Shown in pieces: positions 19,417 through 28,161 of a DNA stretch of 64,000 nucleotides. The notes below the pieces were generated by a model. It saw nothing but the letters and a program-made list of their open reading frames with translations, was not told where the DNA came from and made no database searches. How positions within the stretch are numbered: the first letter of the stretch is position 1; each line of letters starts with the position of its first letter. The stretch covers positions 1-64,000 of the forward strand of contig CALJDG010000024.1 in assembly GCA_938023865.1 (NCBI GenBank), written 5' to 3'. Source of the stretch: an uncultured archaeon. GTDB taxonomy: Archaea; Thermoproteota; Bathyarchaeia; Bathyarchaeales; Bathycorpusculaceae. Both the position numbers and the translations under genes were made by a program.

Positions 19417-20619
19417 TCAAGCTAATATGCTGGCCCACAAGATAAGCGCCACAAGAAGCGAAATTGTTGTTATGCTATCAGCAAGGGAACTCTCTATGGG
19501 AATTTCAAAATTGTCCGGGTCTAAACCTTTCTGGTAGGTTAGGATGGCAACGGAATAGGAAACCAAAATTATTAGGAATGCGGCGAAAATGTTGACTGTG
19601 AAGAGGAAAAAAGTGAATGTTATTAGGCTTGTTGGGGCAATCGTGCCGGTTATCAGTAGGGCTAGTATAGAGTAGGCAAAATACATTATTAAGGATGCCG
19701 CCCATGCGCCTGAAACTTCTGTTAAATGGTTTTTCATGGATGAAAATGATGCTTTAAGCGTTCCGATGGCAAGTTTTGTTGTAGCTGTTGAGCCGACTGC
19801 GGCGCCTACATCACCTATGGTGTCAATTAACGCTGGATAAACAACGTAGACTTGGCTGAGCCTCTTTCCACGTATAAGTTCTTCCACTCTGCCCAGTGTG
19901 GCTCCGGCGACATTAACTATAAATGAGACTAAAACAAGTGTTAGTAGGGATTCCTTCAATGTTCTGATAAACTCCGGCTCTCTTGCATTTTTAATTAAAA
20001 AGAATATGGAGGTTAAGAGCAGTGCCAAACTTATAAAAGTAAAGACGTAGCCCCCGAGAAGGCTATTGGCTAGATTGAGGCCAAGTACCGCAATATAAAT
20101 TAAGGTTATCAATAGGTCTGCCACTGTGGATTCTATTGGGTATAAGATTATGTCCGGGTCAAGTCCGTGCTTAAAGGAGATGAAAGAAACCGTCAGCGTC
20201 AGCGGTGAAATAACAACCAATGCCAAAGCCATTGTAGCCATAAAAACGTTTACCAAATTAAAAAATTCTTTAAAGCCGCTTAAAAAGGCTGCAATTAGGC
20301 TCATCATTAGGCTTGCTTCAAAAGTCATGATTACAATTGCTTGGAAGAGCAAATAGAAGCTTTTAGTGTTTCCGAAAAGGCGCGGGTGAACAGTTCCAAT
20401 GTGCAGAGCAGTGCTTAAACGTCCACAAAATAAGCCGCCTATGACCCCTCGAGCACTGAGGATAGGTGGATAAATTGCGACTGCCCATGGCGCTTTTGCG
20501 AAAAGTCCAGAATTATAGGCTATTATTGTTCCGGCGGCTATTCCGAAAATGTTGAAGGCGTAGGCCGCCACTGACTGCTTTAAAGTTTCGGCGAATCGCG
20601 GTTTAACCTTCAAGGCCAT
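19417..20619 (-). CDS. MgtE/SLC41-type divalent cation transporter
   Basis: Internal duplication of PPILSARGVIGGLFCGRLSTALHIG / PALIDTIGDVGAAVGSTATTKLAIG and GLDPDIILYPIESTVADLLI / GLDPDNFEIPIESSLADSIT. Confidence 0.85.
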   Translation of the reverse strand: MALKVKPRFAETLKQSVAAYAFNIFGIAAGTIIAYNSGLFAKAPWAVAIYPPILSARGVIGGLFCGRLSTALHIGTVHPRLFGNTKSFYLLFQAIVIMTFEASLMMSLIAAFLSGFKEFFNLVNVFMATMALALVVISPLTLTVSFISFKHGLDPDIILYPIESTVADLLITLIYIAVLGLNLANSLLGGYVFTFISLALLLTSIFFLIKNAREPEFIRTLKESLLTLVLVSFIVNVAGATLGRVEELIRGKRLSQVYVVYPALIDTIGDVGAAVGSTATTKLAIGTLKASFSSMKNHLTEVSGAWAASLIMYFAYSILALLITGTIAPTSLITFTFFLFTVNIFAAFLIILVSYSVAILTYQKGLDPDNFEIPIESSLADSITTISLLVALILWASILA

Positions 20620-21028
20620 AAGCTAACCCTCCTCAAAAAGCTTGCATAAACTCAGTGGAAAAGTACGAACAGGGTAAAAGGAGACTGTAGATGAAAACGC
20701 TGTCCTATAAGCGAATTGTTTTAGGTAGAAGTTTTGATGGGCATAGCTGGGCAGCTGTGAATTCGCGTTCTGTTCTTTTTGTATGCTGTTGGCTAGCATC
20801 ATCGTTTTCGCCTTCTCGGCTTTCCCCGTTGTTCTCCATCCATAGGCACTCCTTCAAAGCGGCTTTTTCCAGCGTGCCCTCAAACTCCACCTTTTATATC
20901 GCTCCCAAACCTCTTACAATTGGTGAGCAACTCCCTTAATTATTTTTCCGACAAATCCAAAATCCATACCCAAAATTCATAACTGTTTTAATTAGCAAGC
21001 CTCTAAATTCGCAGTGCAGCGGTGAAAA

Positions 21029-21214
21029 GTGTTGTATGCCATCTGGGTAAAAATTGATGAAACACTACCATGGATTGAACTCAGCGGAAAATATCAAACC
21101 GAAAAAGAAGCTAGAAAAATGGCGAAGGAGCTTTTAAGCAAAATAAGGATAAGAATCGTTAAAGTTGAGAAAGAGCGAAGACAAATGAAGGCCGTGGTGA
21201 CTGTAAAGCGGTAA
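21029..21214 (+). CDS. Conserved-looking small protein, unknown
   Basis: 61 aa, TTG start, MLYAIWVKIDETLPWIELSGKYQTEKEARKMAKELLSKI. Confidence 0.5.
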   Translation: MLYAIWVKIDETLPWIELSGKYQTEKEARKMAKELLSKIRIRIVKVEKERRQMKAVVTVKR

Positions 21215-21239
21215 ATGAGGCTTAACCCTTAGAAACTTT

Positions 21240-21626
21240 TTATGAAGGATAGCATGTAGTACACTTGCACTCTTTGAGAGTTGGCAAGTCTTCTTCGTGA
21301 AGTTTGCATATAACCTTTTCATATCTTAAAGTAGCGCATATTTCGCAAAGTTTTTCTATAACGTTTTCTGGTGTTGTATCTTCTCTGGCAAGAGTTTCAG
21401 CCAGCTTTGATATCATTCTCATGGCTTCTTTAGATTGGGCTATTTCCTCTGCAAGCGTTTTTCCTCTTTCGCCCTTAAAATATTGGGTTATAGCTGCTGG
21501 AGTTAGCTCCATTTTGTTGGACGCCCTGATTTTTCGCATGTTATGCTTTTCCACAAGCTCTTTTGTTACCAGCGCCCTTATTGCTGGAAGGAGATATTTG
21601 ACTACAACTACGCATGGTGGTTTCAA
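21240..21626 (-). CDS. HTH transcriptional regulator with C-terminal Cys/His motif (COG2522-like)
   Basis: HTH KYLLPAIRALVTKELVEKHNMRKI...AAITQYFKGERG; C-terminus LCEICATLRYEKVICKLHEEDLPTLKECKCTTC; paralog at 44567. Confidence 0.75.
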   Translation of the reverse strand: MKPPCVVVVKYLLPAIRALVTKELVEKHNMRKIRASNKMELTPAAITQYFKGERGKTLAEEIAQSKEAMRMISKLAETLAREDTTPENVIEKLCEICATLRYEKVICKLHEEDLPTLKECKCTTCYPS

Positions 21627-21654
21627 ATGTTCCCCCGTTATTTTTGGCGTTAGG

Positions 21655-21698
21655 TTTATATATTTTTAACGGTGTTAAATAAGGTTTAACGGTGTTAA
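21655..21698. promoter_or_regulatory. Shared TATA (21655-21663) and two palindromic operators TTAACGGTGTTAA (21666-21678, 21686-21698)
   Basis: Two exact copies, each a TTAAC-N3-GTTAA dyad, offset exactly 20 bp, immediately 5' of the ATG at 21700. Confidence 0.75.
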
Positions 21699-21699
21699 A

Positions 21700-23469
21700 A
21701 TGGCTGAAATACACCTAATCAAACTTGCAGAACTCCACGAGCACGAAGAAACAGACCCAGCACACTTGAAAGAGCTAACACAGCAAATAGCCGCGGACAA
21801 AATCCTAAAACACCCAATAGTCGTCGATGAAAAGACAAACACTATGTTGGATGGAGAACATCGTTTCAACGCCCTTAAAAGCCTCGGATGCAAAAGAATC
21901 CCAGTAATCTATGTGGATTATAACTCTCCCAACATAGTGGTTCAAACGTGGAGAAACAATTACAATCTAACAAAAAAGGATGTTGTGGAAGCCGCTCTGT
22001 CAGGTAAGCGTTTTCCACCTAAAACAACATACCACATGATAAAAAATAGTGAAACACTATCACATATATCGTCAATTGAAAAGAGGGTTGACATTCCTAT
22101 TGAGGTGTTAAAAAGTGAACTTACGCTTGCTCCAATTAATAGTATAAAGGTTGCCATGAAAGTTGAACTCGCGGATGCGCTGCCGGCATACACGAAGTTC
22201 TTTAAAACGGGAATCGTTGACGATCCATTAATAGTGGATAGAAAGACGGGTATCTTGCTTTATGGCTATGAGGCCTTTCAAGCTCTTGACCTGCTTTCCG
22301 CGGAAAAAGCGCCCACATTTAAGGCGAACTTAGAGGTTGTGGAAATTAAAACATCAAATCCAAATATGGGAAGCCTGTCTAAAGAGGATATTGTCCAAGC
22401 TGGAACTAAAGGGCCGAAACTCCCACCTAAAAGTTTCACTATTCTTACAGAGCCTGTTAAAATAAGTGTCCCGCTGGAAAAATTGATAGTTAAGAAGAGG
22501 CAAAATCGTAGGGTGCTTAAAGTTTACAGGAGCACTTTAGAACTGCTTCACGAGGGCTGGCCAACTCCCCTTGTGAAACTGAATTCCTTCTCTTCTGCGG
22601 CTCGAAGTGTCTGGGCTAAACTTGAGTGCTATAATCCCTTCAGCAATAGCGTCAAAGATAGAATAGGCTGGGCTATGATTAAAGAGGCCATAGAGAATGG
22701 AGAGCTTAAAACGGTTTTGTATGAGGCCACATCCACAAACACCGGCATAGCCTTAACCTCCATAGCCAACACCCTCGGTATAAAAACAAGGCTTTACATA
22801 CCAAAAACCATACAGAAGGCAAGCGACACCTACCTAGAAGTTCTCGGAGCAGAGGTCGTGCGGCTTCCAGTAGGCTTAACCGTTGAGGCAATAAGCCATG
22901 TAGAAAGGGAGGCAAAAGCTAACAAGGCAGCCCACCTAAACCAGTTCGAAAACGATGCCAACTTCAAGGCTCACCTGAAATATACAGCCAAGGAAATAGG
23001 CGAACAATTAAATAGCCTAGGCTTAAAGCCAACATGCATAATAGGGGGAATTGGCACATCCGGCCATATGAGCGCTATATCCCACTACTTTAAAACCAAA
23101 TACGGAAATAGCGTAAAAATTGTAGGCGTCCAGCCAGCCCAAAACGAGGTTATCCCAGGTATTAGAAGGATAGAGACCGGCATGAAATGGTTCCATAACG
23201 CAGTTTTCGACAAGGTAGTAGACGTGAAGCAAGCAGAAGCCATTGAAGGCGCGATAAAAATAGCCAGAAATGAAGGTCTCCTAATAGGGCTAAGCTCCGG
23301 AGCCGTTGTCTACGCCTTCCAGAAAATCGCCGAAGAGAAAGGCGTATACGTTCTCGTCTTCCCCGACAGTGGATACAAATACGGAGAACAATTCGAAAAA
23401 TATTTGACAAGTGTTTCGCCGAAAAACCAGAGGGGGCTACCCAAATTTAACAATTTTGGAGACAGCTAA
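21700..23469 (+). CDS. Fusion: SerK/ParB-like serine kinase domain(s) + PLP-dependent cysteine synthase (CysK-type)
   Basis: N-terminus LDGEHRFNALKSLGCKRIPVIYVDY...PPKTTYHM; C-terminus NPFSNSVKDRIGWAMIKEA, ATSTNTGIALTSIA, IGGIGTSGHMSAISHYF. Confidence 0.88.
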   Translation: MAEIHLIKLAELHEHEETDPAHLKELTQQIAADKILKHPIVVDEKTNTMLDGEHRFNALKSLGCKRIPVIYVDYNSPNIVVQTWRNNYNLTKKDVVEAALSGKRFPPKTTYHMIKNSETLSHISSIEKRVDIPIEVLKSELTLAPINSIKVAMKVELADALPAYTKFFKTGIVDDPLIVDRKTGILLYGYEAFQALDLLSAEKAPTFKANLEVVEIKTSNPNMGSLSKEDIVQAGTKGPKLPPKSFTILTEPVKISVPLEKLIVKKRQNRRVLKVYRSTLELLHEGWPTPLVKLNSFSSAARSVWAKLECYNPFSNSVKDRIGWAMIKEAIENGELKTVLYEATSTNTGIALTSIANTLGIKTRLYIPKTIQKASDTYLEVLGAEVVRLPVGLTVEAISHVEREAKANKAAHLNQFENDANFKAHLKYTAKEIGEQLNSLGLKPTCIIGGIGTSGHMSAISHYFKTKYGNSVKIVGVQPAQNEVIPGIRRIETGMKWFHNAVFDKVVDVKQAEAIEGAIKIARNEGLLIGLSSGAVVYAFQKIAEEKGVYVLVFPDSGYKYGEQFEKYLTSVSPKNQRGLPKFNNFGDS

Positions 23470-23576
23470 ATTGACTTTGAAAGCAAATGAGAAGTTTCCC
23501 CTTTTTGGTTTTAGTCAATTCAAATAACCTACACCGCTGAGGGAATGAATAACAAACATCTTAAAATGATATGTTT

Positions 23577-23664
23577 TGGCGCCGGGAGTGGGATTTGAAC
23601 CCACGCGGCCCCGAAGGGCCACAGGCTCTCAAGGCCTGCGCGTTATCCACTCCGCCATCCCGGC
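23577..23664 (-). tRNA. tRNA-Ser(UGA), long variable arm, 3' CCA encoded (23577-23579)
   Basis: GCCGGGA/TCCCGGC acceptor, CAGGC-CTTGAGA-GCCTG anticodon arm, GGCCC-TTCG-GGGCC variable arm, GTGGG-TTCAAAT-CCCAC T arm. Confidence 0.96.
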
Positions 23665-23771
23665 AACAACCGCTATTTCACCTAAACCATTTTAAGCCTT
23701 AAATCTTTATCCAATCATTAAGAAACGAATCAGCTATATATCGGGAATGCGAGTAGACTATTCCGGCAGAT

Positions 23772-23846
23772 GGGCCGGTAGTCTAGCTCGGTTAGGACAT
23801 CCGCTTGACGTGCGGAAGGTCACCGGTTCAAATCCGGTCCGGCCCA
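23772..23846 (+). tRNA. tRNA-Val(GAC), no encoded CCA
   Basis: GGGCCGG/CCGGCCC acceptor, TCCGC-TTGACGT-GCGGA anticodon arm, ACCGG-TTCAAAT-CCGGT T arm. Confidence 0.96.
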
Positions 23847-23931
23847 CTCTTTTATCATGATGTTTTAAACTTTTTTATAGATGCATTAGCCCATTAACGG
23901 TTAGGGTGAAGTTTCGTTTGGGGGCTATCTT

Positions 23932-25293
23932 ATGAGTTTGTTTGGTACCTCTGGCTTAAGGGGCTTGGTCAATGCTGACTTGACTCCAGCCTTAGCTGTT
24001 AAAGTTGGGATGGCCTTAGGAACTTTCATTAGGGGTGGTAAAGTTTTTGTGGCGAGGGATACGAGAACTTCTGGTTTAATGATTGAGAACGCTTTAGTTT
24101 CTGGTTTGATGGCTTCCGGATTAGAAGTTTATTGTTTAGGCGTTTTGCCCACTCCAGTTTTGGCATATTTGACTGGGAAACTCGGCGCCGACGCTGGATT
24201 GATGATTACAGCTTCTCATAACCCACCTCAATATAATGGGATAAAAATTTTTGACAAGAATGGCATGGCATACGATAAAAAACGTCAGGATAAGCTTGAA
24301 GGAATTATTGAAGGTGGAGATTTTAGTCTAGCGGGCTGGGGAGATCTGGGCGGGGTTGAGTATGGCGATGAAAGCCAATTGTATGTGAATATGGTGTTGG
24401 AAAGCTTAAGGCTTGATAGGAAGTGGCATGTTGTGATTGACACGGGTTGTGGGGCTACCAGTTACATCGCACCGGAAATTTTTAAGAGGCTGGGATGCAA
24501 GGTTAAGGCCGTAAACTCTCAGCCTGACGGTTTCTTTCCAGGCAGAAGCCCTGAGCCAACTGCTGAATCTCTAGCACACTTAGCGAATATTGTTAAAAAG
24601 CTTGGGGCTGAAGTTGGAATAGCCTATGATGGAGACGGAGATAGAGTTGCTTTCATAGACGAAATGGGCAACTTTGTGGACTTTGATAGAATTTTGTCGG
24701 CGTATGCGGCTTTCGTCTTGAAGAGTTGTGAAGGTGGAACTGTTGTTACAAATGTTGAAGCCTCCATGTGTTTCGAGAAGACGGTTAAGCCAAAAGATGG
24801 AAAAGTCATTAGAACAAATGTTGGAGATGTTTACATCGCAGAAGCTGTGAAAAAGTTTGGGGCAGTTTTTGGCGGCGAACCATGTGGCGCATGGATACAT
24901 CCAAAATATCATCATTGCCCGGACGGAATTCTTTCCTCAGCACTTCTTTTGAAAGCTTTGGAAGATGAAGGTAAAAGCCTTTCAGAATTTGTTGCCAATG
25001 TTCCAGCATATCACATCATCAGAAAGAACATTCATTGTAAAAACGAGGCGAAGCCTGCGATGCTTAGAAGATTGGGCATTCTTTTGAAAAAATCTTTTCC
25101 AGACTATAGGCAGATTTTAACGATTGATGGTGTTCGCTTATCCCTTAAGGATGGATGGATTTTGGTTAGGGCTTCAGGCACAGAACCCCTTATACGATTG
25201 ACGGTGGAGGGCGAATCTTTAAAGACTGCTGAAGCAATAATGGATAAAGCTTCAGCTACTATTAAAAGGGCTTTGGAGGATTTGGAAAAGTGA
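23932..25293 (+). CDS. Phosphoglucosamine mutase / phosphomannomutase family
   Basis: MSLFGTSGLRG, TASHNPPQYNGIK catalytic Ser, AYDGDGDRVAFID. Confidence 0.93.
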   Translation: MSLFGTSGLRGLVNADLTPALAVKVGMALGTFIRGGKVFVARDTRTSGLMIENALVSGLMASGLEVYCLGVLPTPVLAYLTGKLGADAGLMITASHNPPQYNGIKIFDKNGMAYDKKRQDKLEGIIEGGDFSLAGWGDLGGVEYGDESQLYVNMVLESLRLDRKWHVVIDTGCGATSYIAPEIFKRLGCKVKAVNSQPDGFFPGRSPEPTAESLAHLANIVKKLGAEVGIAYDGDGDRVAFIDEMGNFVDFDRILSAYAAFVLKSCEGGTVVTNVEASMCFEKTVKPKDGKVIRTNVGDVYIAEAVKKFGAVFGGEPCGAWIHPKYHHCPDGILSSALLLKALEDEGKSLSEFVANVPAYHIIRKNIHCKNEAKPAMLRRLGILLKKSFPDYRQILTIDGVRLSLKDGWILVRASGTEPLIRLTVEGESLKTAEAIMDKASATIKRALEDLEK

Positions 25294-26567
25294 AGGCTGT
25301 TGTTCTTGCAGCAGGTGAAGGTGTGAGGCTTCAGCCCATCACTTTAACTCGTCCAAAACACCTAGTAAGTGTTGGAGGAAAACCGGTTCTTGATCACTGT
25401 TTAAACGCCATCAAGGCTTGTGGGATAAGCGAAATAGTAATAGTCGTGCATTATATGGCTGAAGCCATCCGCAAGCATTTTGGCTCCGGAGAGGATTTTG
25501 GACTGAAAATTGAATATGCCCATCAACAAGGTGTCTTTGGAACAGGGAATGCTGTAAGCGTTGCTGAGCCATACGTTGACGGAGATTTTTTGTTAGTCTA
25601 TGGTGATTTACTTTTTACGGCTGACGCTTTGAAAAAAGTCTTAGATACGCATAACCGGAAGAAGCCTTCGGCAACACTGTCAGTTGTGCATGTTGAATGC
25701 CCAGAGGATTACGGTATAGTGGAGCTCAAAGATAATGGGGAGGTGAAACGCATAGTTGAAAAGCCTCGCCGAGAAGAAGCGCCCACAAACTTGGCTAATG
25801 CCGGACTATACGTTTTTTCTCCCGAAATTTTTGAAAAGGTGAAGAGGATTTCGGCCTCTTCAAGAGGCGAGTTAGAAATTACAGACGCTATCGGACTTCT
25901 AATTGAGGAAGAAAAGCCCGTTTTTGCTATTGAAATCCAAAAAGATAATTGGTTTGACATTGGAAGACCTTGGGATCTACTGGAGGCTAACCGCTGGGTG
26001 CTTATACGGATGAAACACATCGTATTAGGAAATGTTGAAGAGGGCGCCCACATAACTGGACCAGTGAGCGTTGCCGAAACCGCCCGCATACGCTCAGGAA
26101 CCTACATTGAAGGACCAGCTTACATAGGCGAAAACAGTGATGTGGGGCCTAACTGCTACATACGCCCATGCACAAGCATAGGCAGAGATGTGCGGATAGG
26201 AAATGCCTGCGAAATAAAGAATAGCATAATTATGGATGGAGTGCACATTGGACACTTGTCCTATGTTGGCGACAGCATAATTGGCGAAAACTGCAACTTG
26301 GGCGCTGGAACAATAACAGCAAACTACCGCCTCGACGCTGGAACAATAAAAATGATGGTCAAGGAAAAGCTTGTGGACACTGGAAGAACAAAATTGGGTG
26401 CAGTTTTAGGGGACAACGTTAAAACAGGGATAAACGCACTCCTAATGCCGGGCATAAAAGTTGGAAACGACTGTTGGATAGGACCAAACGTTATAGTTTA
26501 CCGTGACTTACCACCCAACACAGCCGTATTTATAAAGCAAAGCTTAGAAGAGAAGAAAATGAGCTAA
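25290..26567 (+). CDS. Bifunctional sugar-1-phosphate nucleotidylyltransferase/acetyltransferase (GlmU-like)
   Basis: MKAVVLAAGEGVRLQPITLTRPKHLVSVGGKPVLDH; left-handed beta-helix hexapeptides; overlaps the mutase stop. Confidence 0.92.
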   Translation: MKAVVLAAGEGVRLQPITLTRPKHLVSVGGKPVLDHCLNAIKACGISEIVIVVHYMAEAIRKHFGSGEDFGLKIEYAHQQGVFGTGNAVSVAEPYVDGDFLLVYGDLLFTADALKKVLDTHNRKKPSATLSVVHVECPEDYGIVELKDNGEVKRIVEKPRREEAPTNLANAGLYVFSPEIFEKVKRISASSRGELEITDAIGLLIEEEKPVFAIEIQKDNWFDIGRPWDLLEANRWVLIRMKHIVLGNVEEGAHITGPVSVAETARIRSGTYIEGPAYIGENSDVGPNCYIRPCTSIGRDVRIGNACEIKNSIIMDGVHIGHLSYVGDSIIGENCNLGAGTITANYRLDAGTIKMMVKEKLVDTGRTKLGAVLGDNVKTGINALLMPGIKVGNDCWIGPNVIVYRDLPPNTAVFIKQSLEEKKMS

Positions 26568-26578
26568 CTTGAAAAGTT

Positions 26579-27634
26579 TTAGCTGACCATTATTGCGGTT
26601 CCGCAGTATTCACACCGAACTGTTGTTTGTCCCTTATAGATTTCTTTTGTATAGGGTGCCCCACAGTGGGGACACCGGATAACTCGTATCGTTGGCGCTT
26701 CTTTCGGGGTTATCCCCCTTATCGTTGCTATGTCCCTGTCCGCTTCGCCTCCAATAATGTATTGAAAGAACCGCGTTATTACGTCGGCTTCCCAGTCCTT
26801 AACGTCGAATGGAGTTTCATCTAGCCTACATTCCGGCTTAAAACGGATGTAAACGCCTGTCCACGCTACCAATCCTACTCTTCCTTTCGAGATTTCTTGA
26901 AGTGCCCCTATGGGCTGTTCTATTAACACTGTGCGTTCCATCTTCTTTTTAGTGGCGATGAAAAGCTTCTTTTCAAGGACGATCTCCTTCTTTCCCTCGA
27001 AAATAAACCTTTGATTTGTGAAATACAGTGTTCCATCACACTTGTCCTTCGCCATAATCTTACCTTCAATGGCTAGTACTGGGCTTTCTTCAGGCTTTAG
27101 CGGGAAAGACGCGAAAGAGAAAAGCTCCGTAGTTTTTTCGGCTATTTTAAGGTCTCTGTCTATGGCGTCTATGCTTCCCAAAAATTCGCCGAGGGAAACG
27201 TTAATCTTGGCTGTTTCAGCGGCAACTCGCGCCCTTAAAGTTGAGGCTTCTGCTGAAAGACGCCCCACTGAAGCCCAACCGAAAACTGCACCGCCGAAAC
27301 TTGTTCCAGCCTTTAACCTCTGAACTTCAGATTGGAGCGCGCGAATCTGACCTGTTAAGGGTTGAACGTTGCTGTAAAAGTCTTGCTTAATTGTTGGGGA
27401 AACCTCCATCCACTTTTTGGTCAGAAGCTCTATGCTTTTTTCAAGATGCCCCATGGCGGCGTAGCCACGTCCACGAACAGTTGTAAGCCTACTCGGAAGG
27501 GAAGCCATAGCCCCGTCAATGCGGGCAAATTTACTTTCTACATCGCTTATCGCTGCTAAGGCACTTGAGAGGTCAGACTCTATAGACCTAAGCCTCGAGT
27601 ATAGGGCTTCCCTCTCCCTATCAACTTGTGCCAT
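26579..27634 (-). CDS. Coiled-coil + PH/GRAM-like + C-terminal zinc-ribbon protein, unknown
   Basis: DGTLYFTNQRFIFEGKKEIVLEKKLF GRAM-like strand pattern; CPHCGAPYTKEIYKGQTTVRCEYCGT; internal ATG (MAQVDRE) at 27634 preferred to the 27739 start. Confidence 0.65.
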   Translation of the reverse strand: MAQVDREREALYSRLRSIESDLSSALAAISDVESKFARIDGAMASLPSRLTTVRGRGYAAMGHLEKSIELLTKKWMEVSPTIKQDFYSNVQPLTGQIRALQSEVQRLKAGTSFGGAVFGWASVGRLSAEASTLRARVAAETAKINVSLGEFLGSIDAIDRDLKIAEKTTELFSFASFPLKPEESPVLAIEGKIMAKDKCDGTLYFTNQRFIFEGKKEIVLEKKLFIATKKKMERTVLIEQPIGALQEISKGRVGLVAWTGVYIRFKPECRLDETPFDVKDWEADVITRFFQYIIGGEADRDIATIRGITPKEAPTIRVIRCPHCGAPYTKEIYKGQTTVRCEYCGTAIMVS

Positions 27635-27738
27635 CCCACTCGCCAAAACTATTTTGGCTGTATAACCTAATAATGCTTGTGTGAAGTTAAACCCTAAAAT
27701 ACGTGTTCTCATAACGTGTACGTAGAGGAGGATAAGCA

Positions 27739-28161
27739 TTGTCAGTGGCTCAGAGAAGGTTCTTTACGGAGGTTTCGGCTCTCATGGACAAAACCGTAAT
27801 TGTCACAACAACAAGCGGTAAAACATATAACGGAACATTGATAGGAATTAATCCGGACAATTTAAGTTTGTGCTTAGCGGATGCGAAAGATGAAGAGGGT
27901 AAAAAGCTTCATAGAGTTTTCTTGAACGGTAATGTTGTCGCCCAAATTTTAAGTGTTGAAAAGCCCTTCGACTTGAAGGCTTTGGCTGAACGCCTCGAAA
28001 GAGTTTTCCCAACAATGGTTAAGCTTTATGAAGATAAAGGTTTCATCTGGGTTATGGATAAGGTTAAGGTTACGGAGAAGGGCGTTATTGAAGGTTCAGG
28101 TCCGGCTGCTGAAAGGGTACAAAGAGTTTACGAGCAGTTTATTAGCGAAACCAAGGGCTAG
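27739..28161 (+). CDS. Lsm/Sm-like archaeal protein with C-terminal extension
   Basis: MDKTVIVTTTSGKTYNGTLIGINPDNLSLCLADA...RVFLNGNVVAQIL. Confidence 0.88.
   Translation: MSVAQRRFFTEVSALMDKTVIVTTTSGKTYNGTLIGINPDNLSLCLADAKDEEGKKLHRVFLNGNVVAQILSVEKPFDLKALAERLERVFPTMVKLYEDKGFIWVMDKVKVTEKGVIEGSGPAAERVQRVYEQFISETKG

Noticed and set aside
20691-20939. Overlapping ORFs on both strands (82 aa + and 61 aa -)
   Set aside because: Neither shows family resemblance or clear SD/promoter placement; coding status undecidable from sequence alone.
27635-27739. Long start for the GRAM/zinc-ribbon gene
   Set aside because: Would share its first codon region head-to-head with the Lsm start, leaving no promoter; the MAQVDRE start is more plausible.
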